DNA from: Plantago major
Taxonomy: Eukaryota > Streptophyta > Magnoliopsida > Lamiales > Plantaginaceae
Assembly (NCBI GenBank): GCA_026545765.1
Contig: CM048840.1
Coordinates: forward strand, 80,566,877 to 80,630,876
Direction: 5' to 3'
DNA length: 64,000 nt
Part shown: positions 11,030 through 23,114 of the stretch, one piece after another
Layout of the letters: each line of letters begins with the position of its first letter
Numbering within the stretch: position 1 is the first letter of the stretch
The notes under the pieces: model-generated
What the model saw: the letters and a program-made list of their open reading frames with translations, nothing else
The model's database searches: none
Told to the model about the DNA's origin: nothing
Translations under genes and position numbers: made by a program

Positions 11030-14000
11030 ATGGCCCCAAAGATTTCTTCCACACAGAAATCTCAATCCTCCACTGGTACTGCTGAAAAGCAAGCACCAGA
11101 GTTGGTTATTGTGCACAACCGACTGGTAGGAGATTTTAATCCTGACCATTGGACTTCAAATCACAGAATGATTTGTTGTGGTGCCATGGTTGAGGAATAC
11201 CTCACGGCTGCAATAGAGAACCAAGCCGACAGAAAGCTGATTCTTGACATGCTTGAAAAGGCACAAATTAAGGGTTTTCTATCTGCTCGCCCAAGTGGAA
11301 TTTCATCACTCGATGTGTTGGAATTTTACAACAACTCCAGGATAATTTCCTGTGTTTCTGAAGGCACTGAAATAGTGTCTGTCAAAACCTCAGTCCAAGG
11401 AAAGGAAATCCTTCTGGACTTAACAACTTTCTGAAAGTTGTTTGAGATTCAAAATCTTGGAAAGGATTTTGAATAAACACCAAGGATGATGATCTCCTTG
11501 AAGGTGTTAAACAGTTGTACAGTGACGTGTGTGATCTTGAAAAATCAGATACACCCACTGAGTTCAAGCTTGCTGACATCCGAACCAGATATCTGATGGT
11601 TCACTGGGATGTATTGGCTTGCATTCTTCACAGATGCTTTGATGGTCTACAAGGAGGTGCTGACCAGATAAGCTAAGAACGATGGATCATGTTGTTCTTG
11701 CTGAATCAACAAGACAAAAGGCTAGAAAACCCTTTTAACTGGGGCAAGTACGCCTTCATGAAGTTTGTGAAGAAGATTCAAGGCTTCGAGCCTAAGATTG
11801 CCAAAGGACTAGCTGAGCCAAAGGCCACAGTAGGCTATGGTCTGAAGATATGCTACTTGCTAGAAAAGCTTGGCATTAAGCTCAGAGAGACGGCTGAAAT
11901 AGCCAACAGTAACCTACTCTACAAATATGAGTATACGAACATGATGAAAAAGGTTGCTGGTTCTCAGAAAGGTTCTAAGAAACGAAAGTCTGAAAAGGTA
12001 TCTGAAGAAAAGGTTGCGACCAAGAAGCCCAGAACTTCAAGAAAGAAGTCTACTGGCAAATCAGAAGACACACCCAAAGAGGTTGTCGATTCTCAGATAT
12101 CTGCAGACCTTGCTTATGAACTCATAAATGCTGCCAAAACAGATGAAAAGCACCAAACACTATCTGCAGAAATTGCAGGAGTAATGGACCAATCAGTTCC
12201 CAATGCTGATGAGAGCTCTGACAATGAAGATGATGAACTAGTCATCTCTCAAGTCCTAGAAAGAACAACGAGGGCTAAGGTTACTAAAATAGTAACTGGT
12301 GAAAAGGTATCTGAAAAAGAACCTACACCACAGGTTGCTGAACAAGCACCTATAGCAAAAGTTGTTGGTGCAAACACTTCATCAGGGAACGTTTCGTATG
12401 CACAACTTCAAGAAGCCCTGATGGTTCGAAATTTAGTGCTGGCAGATGCTGATGAAAATGCCACATCTAAAAATCTGGAAGAACACTCCAATGATCAATC
12501 CTCTGCTTCCAGACAACCCCAAACACAACAACCACAACAGCCACAAGTGGTTGATGAAATGGTCAATGAACTCCATTTCGAATTACCAGCTTTGCAACAA
12601 GCTGAAGAAAATCCTGCAAAAGAGCAGGTTCCCCAACTCACTGAGAGGGATCAAACTGAGACATCTACTCAGAATGATCAACCAGGGGAGGCAACTGAGT
12701 CGCATACTCAGGAAAGGTGTGAAGTACCAGAAACTTCAAGCAAAGAAACTGCACTGGGACAAGAAGACCAAAGTATAGAAAGGTCACATGTTCTAGAGAC
12801 CAATCAGCCTGAAACTGCTCAGGTAGTTGAATGGTTTAACTCTTATCTTGTGAAAATTTTTATGCTTATACATCTTGTTACTCATAAAATTTCTTTGTTA
12901 ACAGGCTGAGTTAGAAACAAAGAAACAAGAGGAAGCTGAAAAGCTTACCTCAGAAACTGAGAAGGAGGTTCCCTCAACCTCGCCTCTTAAGATATCTGAG
13001 CCTGTGCCACAGGTAATAATTGATTCTTAAGATAACACTTCTTCAGTTATATGTTTATGTGCTTAATCATTTAAAAAATGTTTCTAACAGGCTCCAACTG
13101 AGAAAGAGGAAGATAAGGCATAAATGCCAGAAAAGAACCCAGAGACCGAAAAGGTTTCTGAAGAAAATTTCACTGAGCCTTCCAACATGAAGGTATATGA
13201 AAATCAGTGATAAGTACTCTTCATCTTGGGTTATCTTAAAACTTCTTCTAAATTATTCAATACTATCTACTTACAGGCTCACTCAGAAGTAGAAGTGCAA
13301 GGGGACAGAGTTGCGACATCCCCTGCACCTATGGAAATTGATGAGTAATCAAGGCCTTCATCACAAGGAAAGATTCCAGAGACTGCACAAGTCTCTGAGA
13401 GACAAGTATCTGAGCCTCCCATGGAGGTAATTGACCTTTCAGATATTTGACTTGTCACTTAAAGTTTTTCTTGATAATTTTAATTCTCAGGTTCAAGAAA
13501 GAAAGGTTGATGAGGACCAGACTTCAAAGTCTCCACCTCACAATAAGATATCTGAGACACCCATTGTCTCAATGGTTCAAGTATCTGAGTCTGATGTTCG
13601 TAATAAGGTAACCCAGAAACTAAACTACACTTCTACTCAGATATCTACAAAAGTTTTGAAGCTCACTCAAAACTCTTTCTTTCAGGCTCAAACAGATGCA
13701 AAGCAGGTTCCCATTGATGAGAAAATGGACTTACTTCCCTTCTTCAAAGCTCACACCCTGCCAAAGCATATTCAATGCTTCAAGAAATGGCAGAAGTTAA
13801 GGTGCTCTGATCTCTCTGAAATATTGAGAATCACAGATAAACCAAACAGACGAGCACGAGCTCTTGACTTGGAGACATATATCCATGCAATGTTCCCTAC
13901 CGAACAGTTCACAGTTGCGACTCTATTGCATAAGGATTTCTCCAGAGAAGTGGTGCATAGTGTGATACAAGCCTTTGAACAGGCAGATGGTCAGACAAGA

Positions 14001-16463
14001 TTAGAAATGGCATTCCAGCCAGTCCTGCCCCAGACTCTGCAATTTATACCTTCTGAACAAGAAGAGGTGAATGGGCAGAAGATCACTATCCCGGAAGTGA
14101 TCAATCTTGTATCTGAAGATGATGAGGAGGAAGAGATAAACGAAAATTACTTCGATGAACCTCCCACTGACCATCACCAAAAGGATGACACAGACAAAAA
14201 GGATGATGATGATGCCCCTGCACCAGGGACCGGAGGAATTTCGCTAAGAAATAATGCCTCAGCTGCTGAAAAGCACATTGAGAAGACTTCACAGAAATCT
14301 CCGTCTCCATCTCCTCAAAAGTCAACTCATCCATCTTCCCAACAAAAGGTTATTACTGAACAAGTAGTTGAGGATTCTGAGGAAATTGTTGAATACTCAA
14401 TCCAGAACTGCTCAACTCAGACAACTGTTGGAAGAAGAACAACAGCTCCATCTTCAACTGGAAGATCAAATAGCTAGATCCAGAGACAAGCTTGATCAAC
14501 TACAAGATCAATACTTACAAGAAATGATTGCTTACTCTGAGGTTAAAGAGCTACGGGACGCTGTGCAAGATATCACCAAAGAACTCGATACTGAAGAAGT
14601 ATCTGAAGTCAAGCATGATGCTAAGGCTGCATCATCTTCAAAAGAAGTACCATCCTCCTCCCAGAAAGGGAAGAAACCAATCTCTGAGATGGTTGCTGGA
14701 CTCGATACAGTCGATGAGAATGTCCAAGAGGATGAAGATCACTGGACTGATTACTCAGATGATGAAGAAGACAAGACTTTGGCAGAGCACCGCAATGAAC
14801 ATCTAGCGGTTTCTCACTTGAAAAGGAAGCTGATTGCTCCTGCAATATTCAGCAAACTGCCAAATGTCCACTCCAATGAATACATGAACAGATACCAAGT
14901 ACTGGCTCATCTAAAAAAGGAGATGTCTTCACAAAATAAGGAAGTGATTGCCTCCGTCCCCTCTGAAATGAAAAATTTCACTGAGCTCATCACTCAGAGA
15001 ACAACTAGCTGAAAAAGGGACGATGATGTGTCTTTAGCTGAAAAAGCTTTCCAAGAGGCAAATTACACTGCTGGAAAAGCAGATGCTATCCTAGGCCCAT
15101 TGGCAGAGCTCACTGATAAGGACAATGGACTTATCAAGCAAAATCAGGAGCTCAAAGCCGAACTTCAGAAGTTGGTCACTGCCTACAATTATTTGCAAGG
15201 GCATTTTAACTCTCTCTCAGATTCTTTTATGAAACTAAGTCAGCCAACAATGACTAAGGGGGAAAGAGTGTACAAATCTGGACCTCAAAGTCAGGGGGAA
15301 TGGGAAGAAGGAGAAGAAAACAAGAAGAAATCTGGAGCTGGTACGGCTCAGAGAGGAAGAAGAAACATGAAAACTTCCCAGCCACCACTCAGAATCAATG
15401 AACCCTCCTCAAGCCAAGCTGCTTTGCAAATAGTAGCTGCTTCCCAAAAACCTACTGAAGGAACTACAATGATAACAAGGGCCATGGCACAGAAACCTCC
15501 AAGGAGAAGACATGTTAAAGGGATTGATGAATCTTCTGAAGAAAAAGAAGAAGGCCAAATCAAGTAACTGGGCAATGAAGAAGGCTGCAAAAGTCTCTCA
15601 AGAATTGATCTTGATGATGATGATGAGGAATCTGATGAAGATGACGCTCCTCTTCACAGAAAAAGGAAAATTGAAAGCCTAACTGAGCCCATAGCTGCAA
15701 AGCCCCTAGCAGCTAAAACACCCTCTGGAAATACCAAGTCTATCCAGGGTGGTGGTTCTTCAAGCAACAACCCCAAAGAGAATTCAAGACAGAGAAGGAA
15801 CAGACTGAGAGCTGAGCAAAGACAAAGTCAACTCCCACTCAGGCCAGAAGAAGCCAAAATAGAGTATGTGAATATGACAATGATTCCTCTGTCTATAGGT
15901 GCATCAATCAAAAAAATGGCTATTGGATTCTGGAACTTAAGCATCTACTGGTAAATTCAAGATTTCCAGAACCAATCCATAAACAACTTATGGCATGGAG
16001 AAAAGATAAGCTAACCTTGATTAACACCAATCACATTAAAGCCTGGTTGGATTTTGAAGTTGTCAAGAGAATTGAAGCCATGAGAAAGGACCTCTCTGAT
16101 GAATGTCCATATGGAAAGCCAGATGATGTGCACAGAATTCTGAATATCACAGGAACAGGCACAAGAGAAAGACTCGCTGTGGAACCCTATGAGTCGTTCT
16201 ATCTAACTGAAGATCAATACAAGGGTGACTTCAGATATCTAAGGATTATCTACGAATACTTCAAGCTTTCAGATATCAGAATAGAGCATGCCTGGAAGTG
16301 GGGAAAGTATCTATGGGTCAAACACTTTGTCAAGAAAAATCCTACCAAAACCTACAAAGAGGTCTGTGGATTTGCCAGAGACACTGAGATGCTCGTCAGA
16401 ACACTTCTCTATGATTATTCTGATGACATCAAAAGGTTTGTAGATAGGAAATTTGCAAACTGA
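11030..16463 (+). pseudogene. Extra 3' gene of element A (family 1)
   Basis: A third gene after pol, opening MAPKISSTQKSQSS at 11030. Parts in order: a globular region with NPDHWTSNHRMI and, further on, NPFNWGKYAFMKFVKK, which resembles the plant retrotransposon 3' genes called 'putative plant transposon protein'; a basic NLS-like patch (KKRKSEKVSEEKVATKK) near 11980; a Gln-rich stretch near 12515-12550; a zone of short exon-like pieces separated by GT-AG intron-like segments (about 12820-13690); a second globular region (13780-14040); an acidic run; a coiled coil (14410-14560); and a conserved C-terminal region (about 15940-16463, GKYLWVKHFVKKNPTK). No catalytic motif is recognised. It is broken, with a few interruptions. 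A nuclear DNA-binding role is possible but unproven. Confidence 0.7.
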
Positions 16464-16839
16464 TCCATAGAAATACTGTTGAAGACTTGAAGAGATTAAA
16501 GACTTGAAGACTAGTCTATTAGGATGTTTACTTGGAGCTTGGTTACTCCTGTTGTCCTAATTTACTATGTAATTTTTGTTGTATTTTTGCTGACTGAGCT
16601 TAACTGTTTTATGTATTGAAGTTATCTGTAATCTATATTTGTAACTTATCTGAAGAACTTACTCTCAGATAGTATTCTATAAAAGATAACTTGTTAGCAA
16701 AGATCACACATTGTGATTTGGTTGATGTTTACTTTTTGCACATAATTGAATGAATTGAAAAATCATAAGAAATGATTAAGTGGTGGATTGTTTCCTCATC
16801 CAGATTTGTAATAGGTCAGATAGTCATCGTTGACTGATC
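16464..16839 (+). other. 3' untranslated stretch of element A
   Basis: AT-rich sequence between the 3' gene and the polypurine tract, conserved with C and B. I see no further gene. Confidence 0.6.
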
Positions 16840-16854
16840 AAAAAGGGGGAAATT
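16840..16854 (+). promoter_or_regulatory. Polypurine tract of element A
   Basis: AAAAAGGGGGAAATT directly before the 3' LTR, the plus-strand priming site. The same tract abuts the LTRs of B and C. Confidence 0.9.
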
Positions 16855-18545
16855 TGTTAGGAAATTTGTTAGATATTCTGTTAGGAATATCTGTTTAGTT
16901 TTGATTAGCAACATGATGACTTATCTTAGTCTCAGAAAGGTGATTAGTACTCTTGGTTCACTTGAACATTGTACAAGAGGAAACCCACTAAGTATGATGG
17001 TTTAGTTAATCTTGCATAGGATGTTAGGTCTCAAAATGTAATTTTTATTTTATGAAGAGAAGACCAAGAAGAAGACATCCAAGCAGAACAAGTTCAACGA
17101 CATTGAAGATTTGAAGACTGCACAAGATTACTGAAACAGTTTTATAGATACCTTGGCCAGATATCTTGAAGACACGAATGGTTTTAAACAAACTGTGTCA
17201 CAAGAGATATCTGAGAAACAAAAGGTCTATCTGAAAACAAGGAGAGTGTCCACAGATATCTACACTCAGATACCTTGAGCCTTAACCACATTTCTGAAAA
17301 AGAAATATATATTGCTAACAAAGTTGTTTCAATTTTAGTGGTATATGAAGTTGAAGATAAGAACGTGCGAAAAACTCAGAGAAATCTGATCAAGGTAGTC
17401 TCTGATACAAAGCATAGTTCCGTTGACACTACAGGACAAAAAGTATAGTACAATGCATTAAATGCACGGACAGAGATGTCTGAACAAATGCAACGGTAGC
17501 TTCTGAAGAAGAAGACAAAACCTGCTACAGTACTATACACAGATATCAATAGTTTGAATTTGAGCCTAACGGATACTATTCAAACGGTACTCAAATTCAT
17601 CTATAAATATCATCACTTAGACTGCTTGAGTACACAACCTTAGAACTGAACATCTTAGACTCTGATACACGAGCATACTCTCTCAAGCAAACTACTTATC
17701 CTCAAGCTTTCTGTTGCGACCAAAGCTCTTGATCTTAAGTAGCACTGAAGTTCTAAGTGTCCTGATCCTAAACAAGCACAGCTATCTGTGAAAGAGTTGA
17801 ATCAAAAGATTAAGTATCTGAGATTCATTCTCTTGAACACTTATCTAAGACTTGGGTCAGTAAAAAGAACAAGATACCATACATTGAAAAGTGTATTAAG
17901 TATACTTGATTCACAGAGCTATCTGAATAACTTAATAAGTTATTAAAGAAGCTCATCTGACAACTCAAACCGAAACCAACACCATAATCGCGGAGTATGT
18001 GAAGTACTTAGTTTGGAAAATCAGGGAATAACTCCAAGGTTACCGGAGTATAGGAAGTACTTGATTTGGGAAACTAAGGAATAACTCCAAGGTTATTGAG
18101 TATAGGAAGTACTTAGCTTGGGAAGCTAGGGAATAACTCAAAAAGGTTTCTGAGTATAGGAAGTACTTGGCTGAGAAAGCCGGGGAACAACTCAGGGGGA
18201 ACATTTGGTTGGGAACCATTTGTTTAAAGGAATTTTAGAATAGGATTTTTGTAAGGAGAACTCAATTATCTATTCTAGTGAATTCTAGGTCTCTGGAAGA
18301 CCGAAGTGGATTAGTTGGAGGATTACGCCACCTCCAGATACCACTATAATTGCTGTGTTATTTACTTTTCTGTACTTACATTTCAGCAACACAGACACAC
18401 ACTTTAACTGTTTCTGCACTTATCTATCTTAAGTATCAGATATCTAAGTATCAGATATCTACACAGATATCTGAAAAATAGTTTTAAAAGACTATTCACC
18501 CCCCCCCCCCTCTAGTCTTTTACTTTGCCGTTATATGGACCAACA
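16855..18545 (+). repeat. 3' LTR of element A
   Basis: TGTTAGG to CCAACA, 1691 bp, with a TATA-like box at 17601-17609, the tandem array at 17992-18196 and a C tract near 18499-18510. It is longer than the 5' LTR but otherwise about 98 percent alike by eye. Confidence 0.95.
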
Positions 18546-18550
18546 AAACC
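18546..18550. repeat. Right target-site duplication of element A
   Basis: AAACC, matching AAATC at 2439-2443 with one mismatch. The host reading resumes here as PAIGYDQTTLN. Confidence 0.8.
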
Positions 18551-20078
18551 GGCCATCGGATACGATCAAACGACGCTTAACTCGCCGAAAATTGCAAGGA
18601 CTTGGGAGCGAACGTTGAGTTTTGTCCGCCTCATAGCCGAGGTTACCCGGTGTGGTTTGTGCTCTGGTCGCCTCGGCCATGAATTTCTTGGGCTACTTCA
18701 TGCTCTGGATTTCTGTGAGGGGAAAGATTAAGAAGTTTACTTGCGGGACATGTGCGACATTCGCATTGTGCGAATCGCAGAATTTCGCCAACACGGGTCG
18801 CTTGTTACTTGTGTTAAGAATTTTCAGAGTAGAGGGATGTTGCTTGGTTTGATGAAGGGGTTTGAAAATTTGGCGATTTTCACTGACTTTATTTGGCGAT
18901 TTATGGGAACGATGGCAAGTCGTTGATCTTGCTTATCGGGTGGCTTCGGTATTATTTCGATTCTGTCGTGTTCAATATCCGGATCATGAAGATTTTGAGG
19001 CATCCGAATGAGGTGAAGGTGTTTCATTAGTATCCGTTATCTACGGTGTGATGGCTCTAGTTTTGATGGGATTGACTATTGCATAAGTATGTTACTTTCG
19101 CTCATGCCGATTATGTTATAAGTGCAACCGGTGTTTGTTTCTTTGTTTGTTCCATTGTTGATTCATTGTAGAGAGAAATAGCTACATGGAACTTGAGAAG
19201 GAAACTAGCACAAGAAGTTCCTTCATTGTTGTCAGAGAACAACCACCGGTTGTAGTTTCAAATTCGAAATCATGGAGTTTCCAGAGAGCCGAAAAAGGAA
19301 GAACTAGCGGTGAGACAAAGTTGTTTTGAGAGCATATTTAAGAAGTAAAAGAGGTGAAGATTATACCATATTGCAGGCTGTTGAGCATTGACATGGTCAT
19401 TCTTTTCGTACGCTCATGGGCTCGGTTCCAGCTTATTGCGATCGATAACTTAGGCAGATCGAGAATCCTTAGGCTATCCACAACGGACCATTAGCACATT
19501 CGTTTCCGGTGAGCATATGGAACTACTTCGGTGGTATTCTCCGGATTCGCCTCGAAAAGTCGCTCAAGTGGAAAGTGCCAAGAACACCGATGATGACATT
19601 CGCTCTCATCCCGCCACTATCGGTGATCTTATGATTGCTTTCCTTTCCCAAGTTCAGTACATCGCTTCATTACTCATCGGATTCTCCTTCGGTATCCGGC
19701 TAACACCGCTTGTTCATCATCATATAAGAGCTTTTCGCTCAAGTACTATTCGACTCTCTTCAATCATGGTCACCGGCTAGCCCCTCGGATCATACATAAT
19801 GAACGTGGTGATAGTTGGGAGATGCGACAATCGAAATCAAGCAACTCGCTAGTAAAGGGCCGACGAGAACAATGGTGAAGGAGTCGACATGTATCGGTAG
19901 CAAATGCTCTGAACATCTTTCATTGTACTTGCACGGACTGCTGGGGCACTCGTCTCGCGTTGATTCTTATGTATGGACTAAGGAATACTACAGAGTGACA
20001 TCTACAAGAAGTTCGAGAGATGAAATGGAAGCCAATGAGAAGAAGGAGATGGCAATTGTGAATCAAGTACAAAGATAG
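18546..20078 (+). pseudogene. NFD4/nodulin-like major facilitator protein, copy 2, remainder
   Basis: The rest of the gene begun at 2292. Family blocks in order: PAIGYDQTTLN (18548-18580), ASAMNFLGYFMLWISVRGK (from 18670), SQNFANTG (near 18775-18800), MLLGLMKGFENLAIFT (18838-18885), RIMKILRHPNEVKVFH (18980-19027), a Ser/Glu-rich loop (19170-19320), LSIDMVILFV (19382-19411), a G-R block around 19517-19560, IGDLMIAFLSQVQYIASLL (19618-19680) and the C-terminal WTKEYY tail, with a stop at 20076-20078. The order matches the full family, but the blocks lie in several frames, so at least eight small length changes are present. With a 16 kb insertion in its first helix the copy cannot be functional. 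Some of the small changes could be sequencing error. Confidence 0.85.
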
Positions 20079-20952
20079 CCTTGTTTTTTTTTCCTTTTGT
20101 AAGATGTTTAAGTAGCAACAGCTTTTATTTTTGTTTCAACTTTTTGGTTTGTATTTCTTTCCTTTTACCGTTTCTAAATGGAATAGTACTTTTACTTTTT
20201 ACTATTTGTCCCTTTGCATTTTCTCTTGAGTTATTCCTACAATTTTGTCTGCTCAAACACTAAATTAAGCTTATTGTATGAGTCTCAATGAACATGAATG
20301 TGCAAATTAGAACTCATAATCTTAACTTGTGTTGAAACTAGATTTACACAAGTCCTTATGTCGTAGTTTGAAAGAGCCAACCTAGTGTTCCGAAACTAGG
20401 TTCAGATCGCACCTGGAAGATTTGGAATCGGGCTAATCTCTTAATCAAAATCGGAATTTTTCCAATATCCCATGCCAAACCTCACCCGTAGTGAATTTTG
20501 AGGCCGAAAAGTGGACACGAAAGACGAAAGGTAGGTGAAATGTAACTGCAAACGTTTACCCAGTTCGACCAAAACTAATTCAGCATCCAACAAGAACAGC
20601 TAATAAATATCTAAACATCTGCACAACATCCAGTATGAAATCAATATTTCTACTATTTCATTCCCTTTAGCAACTTATAACAATACAAAGTAGTTCTACA
20701 AACCAATGACTACAACAAGAATCCATGTACTGAACTTCCACATTTCTCAGATGATACTTTACATCTACCATCAATTTTCCACTAAGAAAGAAGCGAAATA
20801 TGTAATGCATTCTTGTATCTCCAAGTTTGATCCTTGACTTCGATTGCATTCTTGTATCTCTATGCTTGATCATTTTCAACATCCATCCAAATGCTACATT
20901 TGGCTTTCTCAAGAATTTTGTCGTTCAGCAGCCTGGTCAATAAACGACATAG
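20079..20952. repeat. 3' flank of host copy 2
   Basis: Matches 526-1396 almost exactly to about 20940. The last bases before element B (20948-20952, CATAG) would be its left target duplication, but the right end of B is outside the window. Confidence 0.75.
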
Positions 20953-22724
20953 TGTTGGTCCAGATAACGGCAGTGTAAAAGACTAGGGGGGGGGGGGGGT
21001 GAATAGCCTTTTAAAACTTTTGTCGATAAACACAATTTCTCAGATACCTGTGAAGATATCTGATACTTAGATTCAGAGCGCGGAAGACTTAAGATAGATA
21101 AGTGCAGAAACAGTTAAAGTGTGTGTGTGTATTGCTGAAAAGTAAGTACAAAAATGTAAATAACACAGCAAGTATAGTGGTATCTGGAGGTGGCGTAATC
21201 CTCCAACTAATCCACTTCGGTCTTCCAAAGACCTAGAATTCACTAGAATAGATGATTGAGGTCACCTTACAATAATCCTATTCTAAAAATCCCTTAAACA
21301 AATGGTTCCCAACCAAATGTTCCCCCTGAGTTGTTCCCCGGCTTTCTCAGCCAAGTACTTCCTATACTCAGAAACCTTTTTGAGTTGTTCCCTAGCTTCC
21401 CAAGCTAAGTACTTCCTATACTCAATAACCTTGGAGTTATTCCTTAGTTTCCCATATCAAGTACTTCCTATACTCCGTTAACCTTGGAGTTATTCCCTGA
21501 TTTTCCACAATCAAGTACTTCCTCTACTCCGTTAACGTTGGAGTTATTCCCTGATTTTCCAAACTAAGTACTTCCTGTACTCCACGCCAGTTATGGTGTT
21601 GGTTTTGGTTTGAGTTTGTCAGATGAGCTTCTTTAATAACTTGTCAGTTAATCAGATAGCTCTGTGAATCAAGTTACTTAATACACTTTTCAGAGTATGG
21701 TATCTTGTTCCTTTTTACTGACCCAAGTCTTATGATAACTGTTCAAGAGAATGAATCTCAGATAGTTGATCTTTCGATTCAACTCTGTCACAGATAGCTT
21801 TGCTTGTTTAGGATAAGGACACTTAGAACTTCAGTGCTACTTAAGATTAAAAGCTAAGGTTGCAACAGTAAGCTTTTACGATAAGTAGTTTGCTTTGAGA
21901 GAGTAAGATATGTTCAATGTGTTCTGTGTTGTGTAAGTTCTGTGTGTTTTCTCAAGCAGTCTAAGTGTTGATATTTATAGATGAATTTGAATGCCGTTGA
22001 ATAGTATCCGTTAGGCTCAAATTCAAGCTATTGATATCTGTGTATAGTACTGTAGCCGGTTTTGTCTTCTTCTTTAGAAGCTGCCGTTGCTTTTGTTCAG
22101 ACATCTCTGTCCGTGCATTAAATGCATTGTACTATAATTTTGTCCTGTAGTGTCAACGGAACTATGCTTTGTATCAGAGACTACCTTGTTCAGATTTCTC
22201 TGATTCTTTGCACGTCCTTATCTTCAATCTTCAGATACCACTTAAATTGAAACAACTTTGTTTGCAACATATATTTCTTCTTCAGAAATGTGGTTAAGGC
22301 TCAAGGTATTTGAGTGTAGATATCTGTGGACACTCTCCTTGTTTTCAGATAGACCTTTTGTTTCTCAGATATCTCATGTGACACAGTTTGTTTAAAACCA
22401 TTCGTGTCTTCAAGATATCTGACCAAGGTATCTGAAAAACTGTTTCAGTAATCTTGTGCAGTCTTCAAATCTTCAATGTCGTTGAACTTGTTCTGCTTGG
22501 ATGTCTTCTTCTTGGTCTTCTCTTCATAAAATAAAAATTACATTTTGAGACCTAATATCCTATACAAGATTAACTAAACTATCATACTTAGTGGGTTTCC
22601 TCTTTTACAATGTTCAAGTGAACCAAGAGTACTAATCACCTTTCTGAGACTAAGATAGGTCATCATGTTGCTGATCAAAACTAAACAGATATTCCTAACA
22701 GAATATCTATCAAATTTCCTAACA
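20953..22724 (-). repeat. 3' LTR of element B
   Basis: On the + strand it begins TGTTGG and ends CCTAACA, 1772 bp. A TATA-like box (minus strand) lies at 21972-21980. The tandem array at 21326-21583 has five units, one more than in A and C. A G tract (minus-strand C tract) is at about 20987-20999. Confidence 0.93.
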
Positions 22725-22740
22725 AATTTCCCCCTTTTTG
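22725..22740 (-). promoter_or_regulatory. Polypurine tract of element B
   Basis: AATTTCCCCCTTTTTG on the + strand, directly inside the LTR; on the coding strand it is a purine run like that of A. Confidence 0.88.
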
Positions 22741-23114
22741 ATCAGTCAACGATGACTATCTGACCTATTACAAATCTGGATGAGGAAACAATCCACCACT
22801 TAATCAATTCTTAAGATTTTTCAGTTCATTCAATTAAGTGCAGAAAGTAAACATCAACCAAATCACAAGGTGTGATTTTTGCTGACAAGTTATCTTTTAT
22901 AGAATAATATCTGAGAGTAAGTTCATCAGATAAGTTACAATGAAAGATTACAGATAACTTTAATACATAATACAATTTTGCTCAGTCAGCAAAAATACAA
23001 CAAAAATACATAGTAAATTAGGACAATAGGAGTTACCAAGCTCCAAGTAAACATCCTAAAGAACTAGTCCTCAAGTCTTCAACTCTTCAAGTCTTCAACA
23101 AATAGTTCTATGGA

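Larger units (their letters stand above)
2444..18545 (+). mobile_element. Element A: full-length Ty1/copia-type LTR retrotransposon (family 1)
   Basis: A 16.1 kb copy with both LTRs, primer-binding site, gag, pol, an extra 3' gene and polypurine tract, inserted in the N-terminal exon of the NFD4-like host copy 2 in the same orientation. Domain order protease, integrase, RT, RNase H places it in Ty1/copia. Large size, long LTRs and a third gene after pol recall the Sire/Maximus lineage, but I cannot fix the lineage. It is broken: gag and pol are interrupted roughly ten times, and the 3' gene a few times. The two LTRs differ by about 2 percent by eye plus a length difference, so it is a young fossil, probably one or a few million years old at usual plant rates. 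GATATC occurs about 31 times along it. Confidence 0.93.

Noticed and set aside
2444-18545. GATATC as leftover EcoRV cloning or linker sequence
   Set aside because: The word is embedded in a longer family consensus (AGATATCTGA), lies in open coding frames and recurs at the same places in independent copies.
20953-22724. LTR at 20953 as the 5' LTR of a plus-strand element
   Set aside because: The polypurine tract lies on its right side and the following coding matches read on the minus strand, so it is a 3' LTR of a minus-strand element.
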